Shown here piece by piece: positions 1-7,805 of a DNA stretch of 38,224 bases (its first letter is position 1; every line of letters begins with the position of its first letter). A program made the position numbers and the translations under genes. The notes beneath the pieces were generated by a model. It was given only the letters and a program-made list of their open reading frames with translations. It had not been told where the DNA came from and searched no databases. The stretch is from Ruminococcus sp. (GTDB lineage Bacteria; Bacillota; Clostridia; Oscillospirales; Acutalibacteraceae), in assembly GCA_004556705.1 (NCBI GenBank), contig SFGA01000013.1, forward strand, positions 1 to 38,224, in the 5' to 3' direction.

Positions 1-85
1 TACTTCTTTCTTGGTTAATGTTTTGTTGCAATCTCATTATACCATATTTTGAAGTTACTTCTCTTTCTTTTTGGGTCACATCATT

Positions 86-880
86 TTAACACATACAGCC
101 GAACGGAAAAACATTTTCAAATACTGCATTCATTTTATCATATTTGAGCTCGGAAAGACTTTTGAGCGCACAAGCCTCATAAAGTGCCGAGGCAAAGGTC
201 AGCTTATCGACACCGACAGGCAACAGGCTTTCGGGATATTTCGGCAAGCTTATCCCCTCACCTTTTAATATATTGTATCTGTTTTCGCTGCACTTTTCGA
301 GAATACAGTTGTTGAAATATCGGTTAAAGACATTTTCGGGTGAAATTATCATATCGCACCTTGAAAGTCCTTGCTCATTGGTTAAAACGATTACCGACAA
401 GCCGTATTTCTCATATATTTTTTCGCACACGCTTTTATAGGCAAATTCGTTTTTGGAAAACACCCGTATTTCCCCTGCAAGATTTACAAATTTTTCAAGG
501 TACTGCGAGAAAGCACCTTTTTCATCTCTTATCCCGAGCGTAAAAGCGGCTTTATCGTATTCTTTATTTTCAAGATAGTTTTCCGCCGAATTTATTGTCA
601 TAATATTCGGTAAAACGGCAGGCTTGTATATTTTCAGCTTACCTGTCTTTGAAGCGTCTGTGCCGTCAGCCAAAATAACCGCCTTTGAGCATAAGCCGAG
701 CATTTTAGCAACCTCGCAGCAACCCTCTCCGCACTGCTTTTCATAGATTTCAAGCTTATAAAACGGTGCGGCACCCTTGACATTGACCCTTTCGAGTATC
801 GGAGACGGCGGAGAGAAAAAATACTTAATTCTCTTTAGCAATGATTTTTCTTCGGGAATTATTTTCAACACGGCAAACAT
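86..880 (-). CDS. Hypothetical protein, 264 aa, soluble
   Basis: I do not recognise this family. The start is placed at the ATG at 880 because GAGGTG lies five bases before it; an in-frame start at 895 has no such site. The product has no signal peptide and no membrane segment. It has a Cys-rich stretch near residues 50-66 (CGEGCCEVAKMLGLC) and an alternating beta/alpha pattern after it, which could be a Rossmann-like fold, although no nucleotide-binding glycine motif is obvious. It ends in Cys-Met-Cys. It lies 48 bases after the S41 gene, and its ribosome site sits inside a terminator-like hairpin, so it may be read at low level from the ftsEX operon. Function unknown. Confidence 0.7.
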   Translation of the reverse strand: MFAVLKIIPEEKSLLKRIKYFFSPPSPILERVNVKGAAPFYKLEIYEKQCGEGCCEVAKMLGLCSKAVILADGTDASKTGKLKIYKPAVLPNIMTINSAENYLENKEYDKAAFTLGIRDEKGAFSQYLEKFVNLAGEIRVFSKNEFAYKSVCEKIYEKYGLSVIVLTNEQGLSRCDMIISPENVFNRYFNNCILEKCSENRYNILKGEGISLPKYPESLLPVGVDKLTFASALYEACALKSLSELKYDKMNAVFENVFPFGCMC

Positions 881-915
881 AAAAACACCTCGCATACGAA
901 ATTGTATGCAAGGTG
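881..915 (-). terminator. Terminator-like hairpin whose 3' arm carries the RBS of the next gene
   Basis: On the minus strand the arm CACCTTGCATAC (915-904) pairs with GTATGCGAGGTG (897-886) over 12 positions with one G-U pair and a six-base loop. Five T residues follow and then the ATG at 880. The stem plus T-run looks like an intrinsic terminator for the ftsEX operon, yet GAGGTG in the 3' arm is the only ribosome site for the downstream gene. Folding would both terminate transcription and hide that site. Confidence 0.7.
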
Positions 916-928
916 CTTTGATAAAATG

Positions 929-2134
929 TTAATTTTCGCCGACAAGAACGTCATAAGCCTTCTTGTATTGGTCGTCGTCCTCTTGTGAGAGAATTGCAAG
1001 CTTTGCTTCCTTTTCCGAGTCAAGCTTGACCTCGTAATCGGGTACAACGCCCACAGAATTATACGAAGCGCTGACATAAGGCTTAATCTCCGCAACAGTA
1101 AGGATAATTGCGCCGCCGTCACTTAACTGATATGCCTTTTGCATAGTTCCGTTTCCGTTAGTCGTAGTGCCGACAAGCTGAGCCTTTCCGAAGTCCCTTA
1201 AGTCACAGGCAAAAAGCTCCGCAGGTCCCGAAGTCTGATTATTTACAAGCACCATCATCTGCATTGAAACGCTGTCAGCATCCGTGGTAAAGGTATCGGT
1301 AATATTGCCGTCCTTATCGAGAGCCGTTGCTATCGCACCGCTGCCCTCACTCGCAACGGGGACTAAAACGTCAAGAGCCTTTGCGGCATAATCGATAGTT
1401 CCGTTCGAAGTGCCTCTCAAATCAAAGATAACGCTTGTAACATTCTGCTTTGAAAGCTCATTTATAGCTTTTTTAAGCTGTGAAGCGGTTGTTGAATAAA
1501 AGTCGGTAATTTTAATATATCCGACCGAGCCGTTTGCGCTGTAATAAACAGACTGTGCACTGTAGCCCTTTACAACGCCGACAGACTGCTCAACGCCGTC
1601 ATGCACAAAACGCACCGTGACGCTTGTGAGCTTTCCGCCCGTAAGCTTATCCATAAGCTCGTTATAGTTGTATGCGGTAACAGGCTCTTCGTCAATTTCA
1701 ATTATCTTGTCGCCCTTTGAAATACCGCTTTGCGCAGCAGGAGAATTTTCAGAAACCTCCGCTGCATAAATAGCCGTTTCTGTTTCGTCATAATAAGCGA
1801 TAATGCCTATTCCGATCTTTTCGCCGTTAAGCTCATTCTTATACGTTTCGTACTCGGTAGCGGTAAGGTACTTACTGTACTTGTCGCCGAGTCCTGCCGC
1901 ATATCCGCCTGAAAGCTCGGTATTCAAAAGCATTTCGTTTACTGAGCCGTAATAGTTTGTTCTTACTATATTGTCAATTTCTGAAATGTACGAATACATC
2001 TGTGCCCTGTTGGGCAAGTCCTTAATGAGGCTGTTGTAGGTTCTCATTGATACGGACATTGTAACGGCAACGGTAATCGCAACCGCAACGAGCGTTATCG
2101 CAACAGATACGCCCACCGATATTTTTTTGTTCAT
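929..2134 (-). CDS. S41 family (CtpA/CtpB-like) PDZ protein, probable pseudoprotease
   Basis: The product is 401 aa. An N-terminal membrane anchor spans about residues 7-29, a PDZ domain about 105-190 and an S41 domain about 200-380, so the bulk should lie outside the membrane. Active S41 proteases use Ser, Lys (25 residues on) and Gln (4 more). Here the Ser-loop reads TSGPAE (301-306), which puts Gly303 where the Ser of the usual TASAAE-type loop sits. The GKGxxQ motif reads GNGTMQ, so the Lys is Asn328; Gln332 is kept. The usual DLRNNPGG stretch is also changed, to DLRGTSNG. Spacing is exactly as in active enzymes, so these look like substitutions and not misalignment. It lies 17 bases after the M23 peptidase gene with its own AGAGGTGG site. 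S41 genes beside ftsEX are known in Bacilli (ctpB). Family assignment is firm; loss of activity is inference. Confidence 0.88.
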   Translation of the reverse strand: MNKKISVGVSVAITLVAVAITVAVTMSVSMRTYNSLIKDLPNRAQMYSYISEIDNIVRTNYYGSVNEMLLNTELSGGYAAGLGDKYSKYLTATEYETYKNELNGEKIGIGIIAYYDETETAIYAAEVSENSPAAQSGISKGDKIIEIDEEPVTAYNYNELMDKLTGGKLTSVTVRFVHDGVEQSVGVVKGYSAQSVYYSANGSVGYIKITDFYSTTASQLKKAINELSKQNVTSVIFDLRGTSNGTIDYAAKALDVLVPVASEGSGAIATALDKDGNITDTFTTDADSVSMQMMVLVNNQTSGPAELFACDLRDFGKAQLVGTTTNGNGTMQKAYQLSDGGAIILTVAEIKPYVSASYNSVGVVPDYEVKLDSEKEAKLAILSQEDDDQYKKAYDVLVGEN

Positions 2135-2151
2135 TTACAACCACCTCTTGT

Positions 2152-3450
2152 TTAATCGGGAAGTGAGGGAATCCATACTTCGGGATTTGTTCTTGTTCCG
2201 TTTACCCATACTTCAAAGTGAAGATGCGGACCGAACGAGTTACCCGTGTTTCCTACGTAAGCAATAACCTGTCCCTGCTTGACCTGATCACCTGCTGAGA
2301 CAATCATCTTGCTGCAATGCGCGTATCTTGTATATACACCGTTGCCGTGATTGATATAGACATTATTTCCCCAACTCTTGTGGAATTCCGCCGAATATAC
2401 AGCACCGTCGGCAGCAGCTCTTATTTCCTTGCCCATTGTTGAGCCTGTACCTCTTGTGCAGATATCAACACCCTTGTGACCGTTGTGACCGTAATGCTGA
2501 GATATATACACATTGCTGTATTGAAGCGGAGCAATCATACCCTTTGAAGAAACGGGATAGTTACCGATTTCGGATTTTCCGCCGCCGTTATTAAGTGAGC
2601 CTGAGCCGCTGGACATACCGTTTTGCTTAATAGCGTCGTATTCAGCCTGCTCTTTTTTAATCTTTTCCATCTGTGCTCTGTACTGAGCAGAAGACTGATC
2701 AAGATTTGAAAGAATTGAATTGTATGAGTCAACTTTTTTCTCAAGCTTTGCCTGCTGACTGCTTATTGAATTTCTTGCAGACTGAATTTGTGCTCTCGAA
2801 TCAACGATTTTTGCCCTTTCAGCCTCAACGGCAGCCTGCTTGTCAACCTGCTCCTGCTTTTGAGTATTAAGCTGTTCAACAAGCTTATTAGACTCGTCAA
2901 TTTGAGAATTATATGCAGAAATCAATTCGTTATCACGCTTTGCAACAGCACTCAAAAGCTCAAGTCTTGTAAGGAACGATTCAAAATCTGAGGAGTCAAG
3001 CAAAATCTCAAGAATTGAGGTTTCTCCTGCCATATATGACGCTCTCATACGCTCCGCAAGAACGTCCTGCGTATTCGCAATTTGAGCATTAAGCTTATCA
3101 ATCTGAACGCCGGTTTCGTTTATGCTTTCGTCAAGCTTTGCAATCTCCGCCTCATGCTGATTGATAACCGCATCATAGCTTGCAATTTGTGAGTTAAGCT
3201 CTGAAATCTGTGCGTTATAAACGTCGATTTGCTCCTGTAAGGTATCAATTTCCTCATTGAGCTCATCGGCACTCTTTTGCTTATCCTCTTTTTTTGCATT
3301 ATTGGCATCTATTTTAGATTCAAGCGCATCAATTTCAGCCTGGAAATCTCTTTCCGCATACACGCCGAAGGAAACGCTTGCAAGCGTCATAACAATACAC
3401 AGTACGACCGATAAGAGCCTAAACAAAGGTGTAAATTTAATATTACTCAT
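2152..3450 (-). CDS. Secreted coiled-coil M23 (LytM) peptidoglycan peptidase, EnvC/PcsB-like position
   Basis: The product is 432 aa. A signal peptide or anchor covers about residues 8-32, long coiled coils about 36-130 and 175-275, then a Gly/Ser linker and a C-terminal M23 domain (about 303-425). The zinc and catalytic residues are present: His325 and Asp329 (HxxxD), His378, and His409/His411 (HLH). An active endopeptidase is therefore expected, unlike E. coli EnvC, which only activates amidases. The coiled coil is the part that in EnvC, PcsB and CwlO contacts FtsX. The start overlaps the end of ftsX by eight bases, which suggests translational coupling. It probably cleaves cross-links at the division site or sidewall under FtsEX control; which of the two cannot be told from sequence. 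Confidence 0.92.
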   Translation of the reverse strand: MSNIKFTPLFRLLSVVLCIVMTLASVSFGVYAERDFQAEIDALESKIDANNAKKEDKQKSADELNEEIDTLQEQIDVYNAQISELNSQIASYDAVINQHEAEIAKLDESINETGVQIDKLNAQIANTQDVLAERMRASYMAGETSILEILLDSSDFESFLTRLELLSAVAKRDNELISAYNSQIDESNKLVEQLNTQKQEQVDKQAAVEAERAKIVDSRAQIQSARNSISSQQAKLEKKVDSYNSILSNLDQSSAQYRAQMEKIKKEQAEYDAIKQNGMSSGSGSLNNGGGKSEIGNYPVSSKGMIAPLQYSNVYISQHYGHNGHKGVDICTRGTGSTMGKEIRAAADGAVYSAEFHKSWGNNVYINHGNGVYTRYAHCSKMIVSAGDQVKQGQVIAYVGNTGNSFGPHLHFEVWVNGTRTNPEVWIPSLPD

Positions 3451-4357
3451 TTGTTACGACGCTCCTTTCCTCCTTGAGGTATCTGTTCATAGAAACCATA
3501 CTTCCGAAGCTGCCTGTAATTATACCTATTGCAAGGAATGCGCCGAAGATGTACCAAATATATGAAAGGAACGGTACAAAGCTAAAGCCGAGCATTGTAA
3601 TTACCGAGGAGAATGCGTAAATAATCAATTCATACAAGCCCCAAAGCAGTAATACCGAAACGCCTGCCGAAATAATTCCGAGCAGTACGCCCTCAACCAT
3701 AAACGGCCAACGAATAAAGCTGTTTGTAGCACCAACGGCTTTCATAATGTTGATTTCAAGCTTTCGTGAAAACATTGTAATTCTGATTGTATTTGAAATA
3801 ATAAACAACGCAACAAGGAAAAGCATTGACACAAGTCCTGCGCTTACAATTGTAACGGCACGCCGTACCGTCACAAGCTTACTTGCAAGGTCGCTGTTTT
3901 CACGCACATTATACACTCCGTCAAGCTTTTCAATCTCGCTGACCGTTTCCTTAAATCTTGAAAGGTCCTTAACTGTAACCTTAAAGGCATCGGGAAGCGG
4001 ACTTGTCTTAAAGCCCTCAAACAAAGCGGAGTCGCCGCCCATAAGCTCGACCTGACGCTGAAAAGCGTCCTCCTTCGGTACAAACTCACAACTTGCAATG
4101 TTGTCCATATTTTCAAGCGAAAGCCTTAATTCCGAGGTTTTAACGTCGTCGGCTTCATCCGAAACATAGACCATTACAATATTTTGCGCCTCAACAATAT
4201 CAAGAAGCGAATTGATATTGAAATAAGCCATCGCACCTATGCCGATAATCAAAAGACAAGCCATAAGCACCGCAACGGAAGCGATTGACATCATCTTATT
4301 AACCCAAACGTTTCTGAATCCCTCACGGGTCAAATATCTAAGTGATGAGCCTTTCAT
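3443..4357 (-). CDS. ftsX: Cell division ABC transporter permease FtsX
   Basis: The product is 304 aa with the FtsX layout: a cytoplasmic N-terminus, a first membrane segment at about residues 24-46, an extracellular domain to about 170, then three segments at about 172-194, 222-245 and 262-285. The extracellular domain is where partner hydrolases dock in this family. FtsX does not transport a known substrate; it passes ATP-driven movement from FtsE to a hydrolase outside the cell. The start codon overlaps the ftsE stop and follows AGGAGGTG. The hydrolase partner is very likely the next gene, which overlaps it. Confidence 0.95.
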   Translation of the reverse strand: MKGSSLRYLTREGFRNVWVNKMMSIASVAVLMACLLIIGIGAMAYFNINSLLDIVEAQNIVMVYVSDEADDVKTSELRLSLENMDNIASCEFVPKEDAFQRQVELMGGDSALFEGFKTSPLPDAFKVTVKDLSRFKETVSEIEKLDGVYNVRENSDLASKLVTVRRAVTIVSAGLVSMLFLVALFIISNTIRITMFSRKLEINIMKAVGATNSFIRWPFMVEGVLLGIISAGVSVLLLWGLYELIIYAFSSVITMLGFSFVPFLSYIWYIFGAFLAIGIITGSFGSMVSMNRYLKEERSVVTNE

Positions 4358-5322
4358 TTATCTTCACCTCCTGATTTTTCGGTAAGGTTGTCAAGATAAA
4401 TCGAATAATCTATATCATCCTCCGCCGTATCTTCATCAACATCGACGCCGTAATTTGAAATAAAATCTTCAAGCTCACTGTCCGACATCGGCGGCGCATA
4501 ATATGAGCTCAATTTGTTTTCGTCAACCTTAATATCCTCGTGGACTATTTCATCAACAATCTTTTTTCTTTCCTCATCCGATGTTAACTCGGAAGCAGGG
4601 CTTACAACCGACGGATGCGCAGCCTCATATTTCGAGTAATCGTCGGGAAGCTTATCGGAATCGCTCGTGTCGGATACAACATAGCCCTGATCGATTGTAA
4701 TAACTCTGTGATGAAAATGGCGGACAAGGTTATGCTCATGAGTAACCATAACGATTGTAGTGCCGCTTGCGTTTATGTGGTTTAACAAATCAACAATTTC
4801 ATAGGACATTTCGGGATCGATATTACCCGTAGGCTCGTCGGCAATGATAAGTCCCGCATTGTTTACAAGCGCTCTTGCAAGCGCAACTCTCTGCTGCTCG
4901 CCGCCCGAAAGCTGATTTGGCTTTTGACGTGCTTTTGAGGAAAGTCCCACAAGGCTTAAAATATAGGGAACTCTTTTTCGAATTTCCTTTTCCTTTGCGC
5001 CGATAACTCGCATTGCAAAGGCAACATTGTCATAAACAGTCATATTCTGTATAAGTCTAAAGTCCTGAAAGACAATGCCGAGTGTTCTTCTGAACATAGG
5101 GATTTGCTTCTTTTTAAGCTTATTGAGGTTAAAACCGTTTATAATAACAGTACCCTTGTTAGGTACCTGTTCACGCATCATAATTTTGAGAAACGTACTC
5201 TTACCTGCGCCCGAGGAGCCGACAATAAAAACAAACTCGCCGTCCTCAATGCGAAGGCTAACGTTCTTTAACGCTTCCGTACCGTTTGCATAGGTTTTTG
5301 AAACGTTATCAAACTCTATCAC
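4354..5322 (-). CDS. ftsE: Cell division ATP-binding protein FtsE with acidic C-terminal tail
   Basis: ABC ATPase that pairs with FtsX at the membrane. Walker A (GSSGAGKST), the signature LSGGEQQR and Walker B with LIIADEPTGNID are intact. I place the start at the GTG at 5322, giving 322 aa, because AGAGAGG precedes it and the conserved N-terminus (VIEFDNVSKTY) begins there; the ATG at 5385 would add 21 unconserved residues and start inside the leader hairpin. FtsE is usually about 220-230 aa. Here about 95 extra residues follow the ATPase domain, rich in Asp, Glu and Ser and ending SGGEDK. The tail has no domain I know and may bind a division partner. First gene of the operon. Confidence 0.94.
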   Translation of the reverse strand: MIEFDNVSKTYANGTEALKNVSLRIEDGEFVFIVGSSGAGKSTFLKIMMREQVPNKGTVIINGFNLNKLKKKQIPMFRRTLGIVFQDFRLIQNMTVYDNVAFAMRVIGAKEKEIRKRVPYILSLVGLSSKARQKPNQLSGGEQQRVALARALVNNAGLIIADEPTGNIDPEMSYEIVDLLNHINASGTTIVMVTHEHNLVRHFHHRVITIDQGYVVSDTSDSDKLPDDYSKYEAAHPSVVSPASELTSDEERKKIVDEIVHEDIKVDENKLSSYYAPPMSDSELEDFISNYGVDVDEDTAEDDIDYSIYLDNLTEKSGGEDK

Positions 5323-5351
5323 ATTAACGACCTCTCTTTCGTTATCTAAAA

Positions 5352-5395
5352 AAATAAAAGACAGTACTGAGCATAAGCTACCCAATATACTGCCT
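5352..5395 (-). terminator. Leader hairpin with T-run at the 5' end of the ftsE transcript
   Basis: On the minus strand AGGCAGTA (5395-5388) pairs with TACTGTCT (5366-5359), one G-U pair, around a 21-base loop. A T-rich run follows, TTTTATTTTTTT. The hairpin begins only a few bases after the expected transcription start of the promoter at 5399-5427, so it lies in the leader and not behind another gene. It may be an attenuator or a 5' stabilising stem. The long loop makes a strong terminator less certain. Confidence 0.5.
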
Positions 5396-5398
5396 TAA

Positions 5399-5427
5399 AT
5401 TATACCATAAAATATAGCAAGATGTAA
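5399..5427 (-). promoter_or_regulatory. Predicted sigma-A promoter of the ftsEX operon
   Basis: TTACAT (5427-5422), a 17-base spacer and TATAAT (5404-5399) on the minus strand. TG one base before the -10 gives an extended -10 (TGGTATAAT), which offsets the weaker -35. Transcription should start near 5392-5395. Confidence 0.65.
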
Positions 5428-5535
5428 CGTAATTAAATAAAATTTAACAATATTCGTAGATTTACACAAAAACGAATAAAATAAATATGCAAGATATACA
5501 ATATATTGTCAAGTCACGTCGTTCAAGTACATCTA

Positions 5536-6624
5536 TTAGTATTTTATCGGGTTTGAATCAAGATATTTCTTAACCATCAACGCAACCTTAAATACAATTG
5601 CATCATCAAATTCACGCAAGTCAAGTCCCGTGAGCTTTTTGATTTTTTCAAGACGGTAAACAAGAGTGTTTCTGTGAACAAAAAGCTTTCTTGAGGTCTC
5701 GGAAACGTTAAGGTTGTTTTCAAAGAATTTTTGAATTGTGAAAAGCGTTTCCTGATCAAGGCTTTCAATAGAACCTCTCTTAAACACTTCACGCAGGAAC
5801 ATATCACAAAGCGTTGTGGGAAGCTGATAAATAAGTCTTGCGATACCGAGATTGTCATAGCTGACAATAGTCTTTTCGGTGTCAAATACCTTACCTACTT
5901 CAAGGGAAACCTGTGCTTCTCTGAATGAACGCGCAAGGTCCTTAATATTTTCAACCGTTGTGCCGATACCGACAAGAACGTGAGAATAGAACTCCGCTCC
6001 GAGGCTGTCGATAACCGAACGTGCTAGCTTTTCCAAGTCTTTTGTTTCAATCATCGGATTAACCTCTTTGATAAGAGCTATATCCGTTTCATTTACGTTA
6101 ATAACAAAGTCCTTTGATTTATCGGGGAACAAGCCCTGAATGACCTCAAATACGGAAACGTCGATTTTATCAACAATTCTGATAAGGAAAACAGCCCTTG
6201 AAGCCTCGCTGTTAAAACGAAGTTCACGTGCTTTAAGATAAATATCGCCGGGAAGAATATTGTCAAGAATAACGTTCTTTATGAAATTTCCCCTGTCATA
6301 TTTCTCGTCGTAATACTGCTTAACGCTCGAAAGAGAAATCGCAAGAAGCGAAGCATAGTTCTGAGCAAGCTGATCGTCGCCGGAAACAAAAACAGCATAA
6401 TCTGCGTGCATGTGTGTTCCGAAAGATTTGTATGTGAAGCCGTCAATTACAACGCTCTCCGAAACAGCCGAAAATATAACCGAAACCTCCGACGAAATAA
6501 CCTCGCCGATTTTTCCAAGCTCGCTACAGGAAATAACTGTTCCCGATTCATCTACAACTCCTATTACTCTGTCTATTGAATCTGTCATCTGATGAACGAT
6601 ACCCTGAAACAATCTATTTGACAT
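5536..6624 (-). CDS. PucR/CdaR-type transcriptional regulator
   Basis: The product is 362 aa from the ATG at 6624, chosen for GGAGG six bases upstream over an earlier in-frame start at 6654. The C-terminal 60 residues form the PucR-family helix-turn-helix (NVSETSRKLFVHRNTLVYRL...), and the middle has the GGDEF-like CdaR fold. The N-terminal region (about 1-130) could sense a small ligand. Relatives control purine, sugar-diacid or amino-acid use. No obvious target operon adjoins: the next gene downstream is ftsE, separated by its own promoter, and upstream lies the His/Cys protein pair. Ligand and targets unknown. Confidence 0.85.
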   Translation of the reverse strand: MSNRLFQGIVHQMTDSIDRVIGVVDESGTVISCSELGKIGEVISSEVSVIFSAVSESVVIDGFTYKSFGTHMHADYAVFVSGDDQLAQNYASLLAISLSSVKQYYDEKYDRGNFIKNVILDNILPGDIYLKARELRFNSEASRAVFLIRIVDKIDVSVFEVIQGLFPDKSKDFVINVNETDIALIKEVNPMIETKDLEKLARSVIDSLGAEFYSHVLVGIGTTVENIKDLARSFREAQVSLEVGKVFDTEKTIVSYDNLGIARLIYQLPTTLCDMFLREVFKRGSIESLDQETLFTIQKFFENNLNVSETSRKLFVHRNTLVYRLEKIKKLTGLDLREFDDAIVFKVALMVKKYLDSNPIKY

Positions 6625-6668
6625 AATTAGCCTCCGTATATGCAATTTAGCCAACTTATTTATTATAT

Positions 6669-6697
6669 ATTTTACACAATGTTACACAAAAAAGCAA
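6669..6697 (-). promoter_or_regulatory. Predicted promoter of the PucR-type regulator
   Basis: TTGCTT (6697-6692), 17 bases, TAAAAT (6674-6669) on the minus strand, about 45 bases before the start codon at 6624. The -35 matches consensus at four of six positions. Confidence 0.5.
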
Positions 6698-6838
6698 GAG
6701 GATTTTTTTACATTTTTTTATTTTCATTTGCATTTTCAACAAAAACCGACCGTTTTTTTGTTAAATTAGTTCATTCTTCCCACATATTCAAGGCATTTTC
6801 AAGCGATATTTCATTGGTCAAAATGACGATAATCCAAG

Positions 6839-7219
6839 TCAGGCAAGGCATTTTGAACAGGAGGTATAGCCTTTCAGGTAATATTCGTCGATATTATCAC
6901 AGAAGATAACCTGTTTGTTTTTGTCGTCCATATTTTTGGCGTACTGACAATCGGGCTTGTGTATTTTCTTGCTGTTTGTGTTCAACACATACATATCCGC
7001 CTGCGCCGTAACATTCGGAGCGTCGGTTGCGGTTATGCTTACGGCCTCGCCGCCGTCAACCCACGAAACAGACACAGCGGAATTATCGGAAGCGTTGCTT
7101 TCATTGAGCCCTTTATAAATTTTTACCTGACGAAGCATAATAAAAACGCTCAAGAATGCAAGTGCTACGCACATAACGGCAATGATTTTCCTGTTATCTA
7201 TATTCTTCTTGTCGCTCAT
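6839..7219 (-). CDS. Small membrane-anchored protein with Ada-like His/Cys tail (copy 2)
   Basis: The product is 126 aa from the ATG at 7219, which follows GAGGTG. One membrane segment lies at about residues 11-30; the rest is probably outside the cell. The last 48 residues carry SKKIHKPDCQYAKNM, then GYTSCSKC, giving a likely His-Cys-Cys-Cys metal site. The pattern resembles the zinc site of the Ada N-terminal domain and similar tails on secreted Firmicutes proteins. The tail closely matches that of the upstream gene, four bases away, so the pair probably arose by duplication and is co-transcribed. Function unknown. Confidence 0.82.
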   Translation of the reverse strand: MSDKKNIDNRKIIAVMCVALAFLSVFIMLRQVKIYKGLNESNASDNSAVSVSWVDGGEAVSITATDAPNVTAQADMYVLNTNSKKIHKPDCQYAKNMDDKNKQVIFCDNIDEYYLKGYTSCSKCLA

Positions 7220-7223
7220 TTTG

Positions 7224-7739
7224 TCACCTCTTATAGCATTTGCAGCGAGTGCAGACGGTATAACCCTTATCAAGATAGTCCTGAAGCTCGTCCGAAGAAA
7301 TAACAGCCTTGTTTTCTTCCTTCATATTTTTCGCATAAGAGCAGGTTGAGCTGTGTATTTTCTTTGAATTTTTATTTACTACAAGAATTGTATCGATTTC
7401 GGTAACGGCAACAGTTGTATCAGCCGTGGTATTGACAGTTGCTTTTTCGGTTGTTTCAGCCCTCCGAGCCTTGCTTTGAGCAGCATCTCCGGCAGCTTTT
7501 GTTTTAACAACTCTCTGAATATCGGTAGTCTCGGAAATTGAAGCCGTGTTGTTAGTCTCCAGAGTTACATTATTTCTTGCAGAAAATGAATCGGTAGAAG
7601 AGTCCGCTGCCTCCGTCACCGTTGCAATTGCGATATGACGGTTGATTTCGATTTGCAGCTTAAATGTTATAACCATACTTATTGCAATAATAAAGAGGGC
7701 AACAAATATGCAGCAGTCATAAAAGCCGGACCTTTTCAT
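7224..7739 (-). CDS. Small membrane-anchored protein with Ada-like His/Cys tail (copy 1)
   Basis: The product is 171 aa from the ATG at 7739, with GGAAGG eight bases before it; the longer reading from 7757 would need a TTG. A membrane segment spans about residues 11-31. A low-complexity Thr/Ser/Ala linker of about 85 residues follows, typical of an extracellular spacer. The C-terminal 50 residues repeat the SKKIH...C...GY..C..C pattern (SKKIHSSTCSYAKNM, GYTVCTRCKC). The two products differ mainly in linker length. The shared tail suggests metal binding or redox chemistry at the cell surface; this is inference. Confidence 0.82.
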   Translation of the reverse strand: MKRSGFYDCCIFVALFIIAISMVITFKLQIEINRHIAIATVTEAADSSTDSFSARNNVTLETNNTASISETTDIQRVVKTKAAGDAAQSKARRAETTEKATVNTTADTTVAVTEIDTILVVNKNSKKIHSSTCSYAKNMKEENKAVISSDELQDYLDKGYTVCTRCKCYKR

Positions 7740-7773
7740 ATCTATCACACCTTCCAATCGTTTTAACAGATAA

Positions 7774-7801
7774 ATTATAGCAATTTTTTCGATTTTGTAA
7801 A
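7774..7801 (-). promoter_or_regulatory. Predicted promoter of the His/Cys protein pair
   Basis: TTTACA (7801-7796), 16 bases, TATAAT (7779-7774) on the minus strand, about 35 bases before the start at 7739. It abuts the 3' end of the ABC operon, so the pair can be transcribed separately. Confidence 0.6.
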
Positions 7802-7805
7802 CCTT

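Noticed and set aside
5323..5385. Upstream ATG start for ftsE
   Set aside because: It would begin in the leader hairpin and add residues not seen in the family; the GTG at 5322 has a proper ribosome site.
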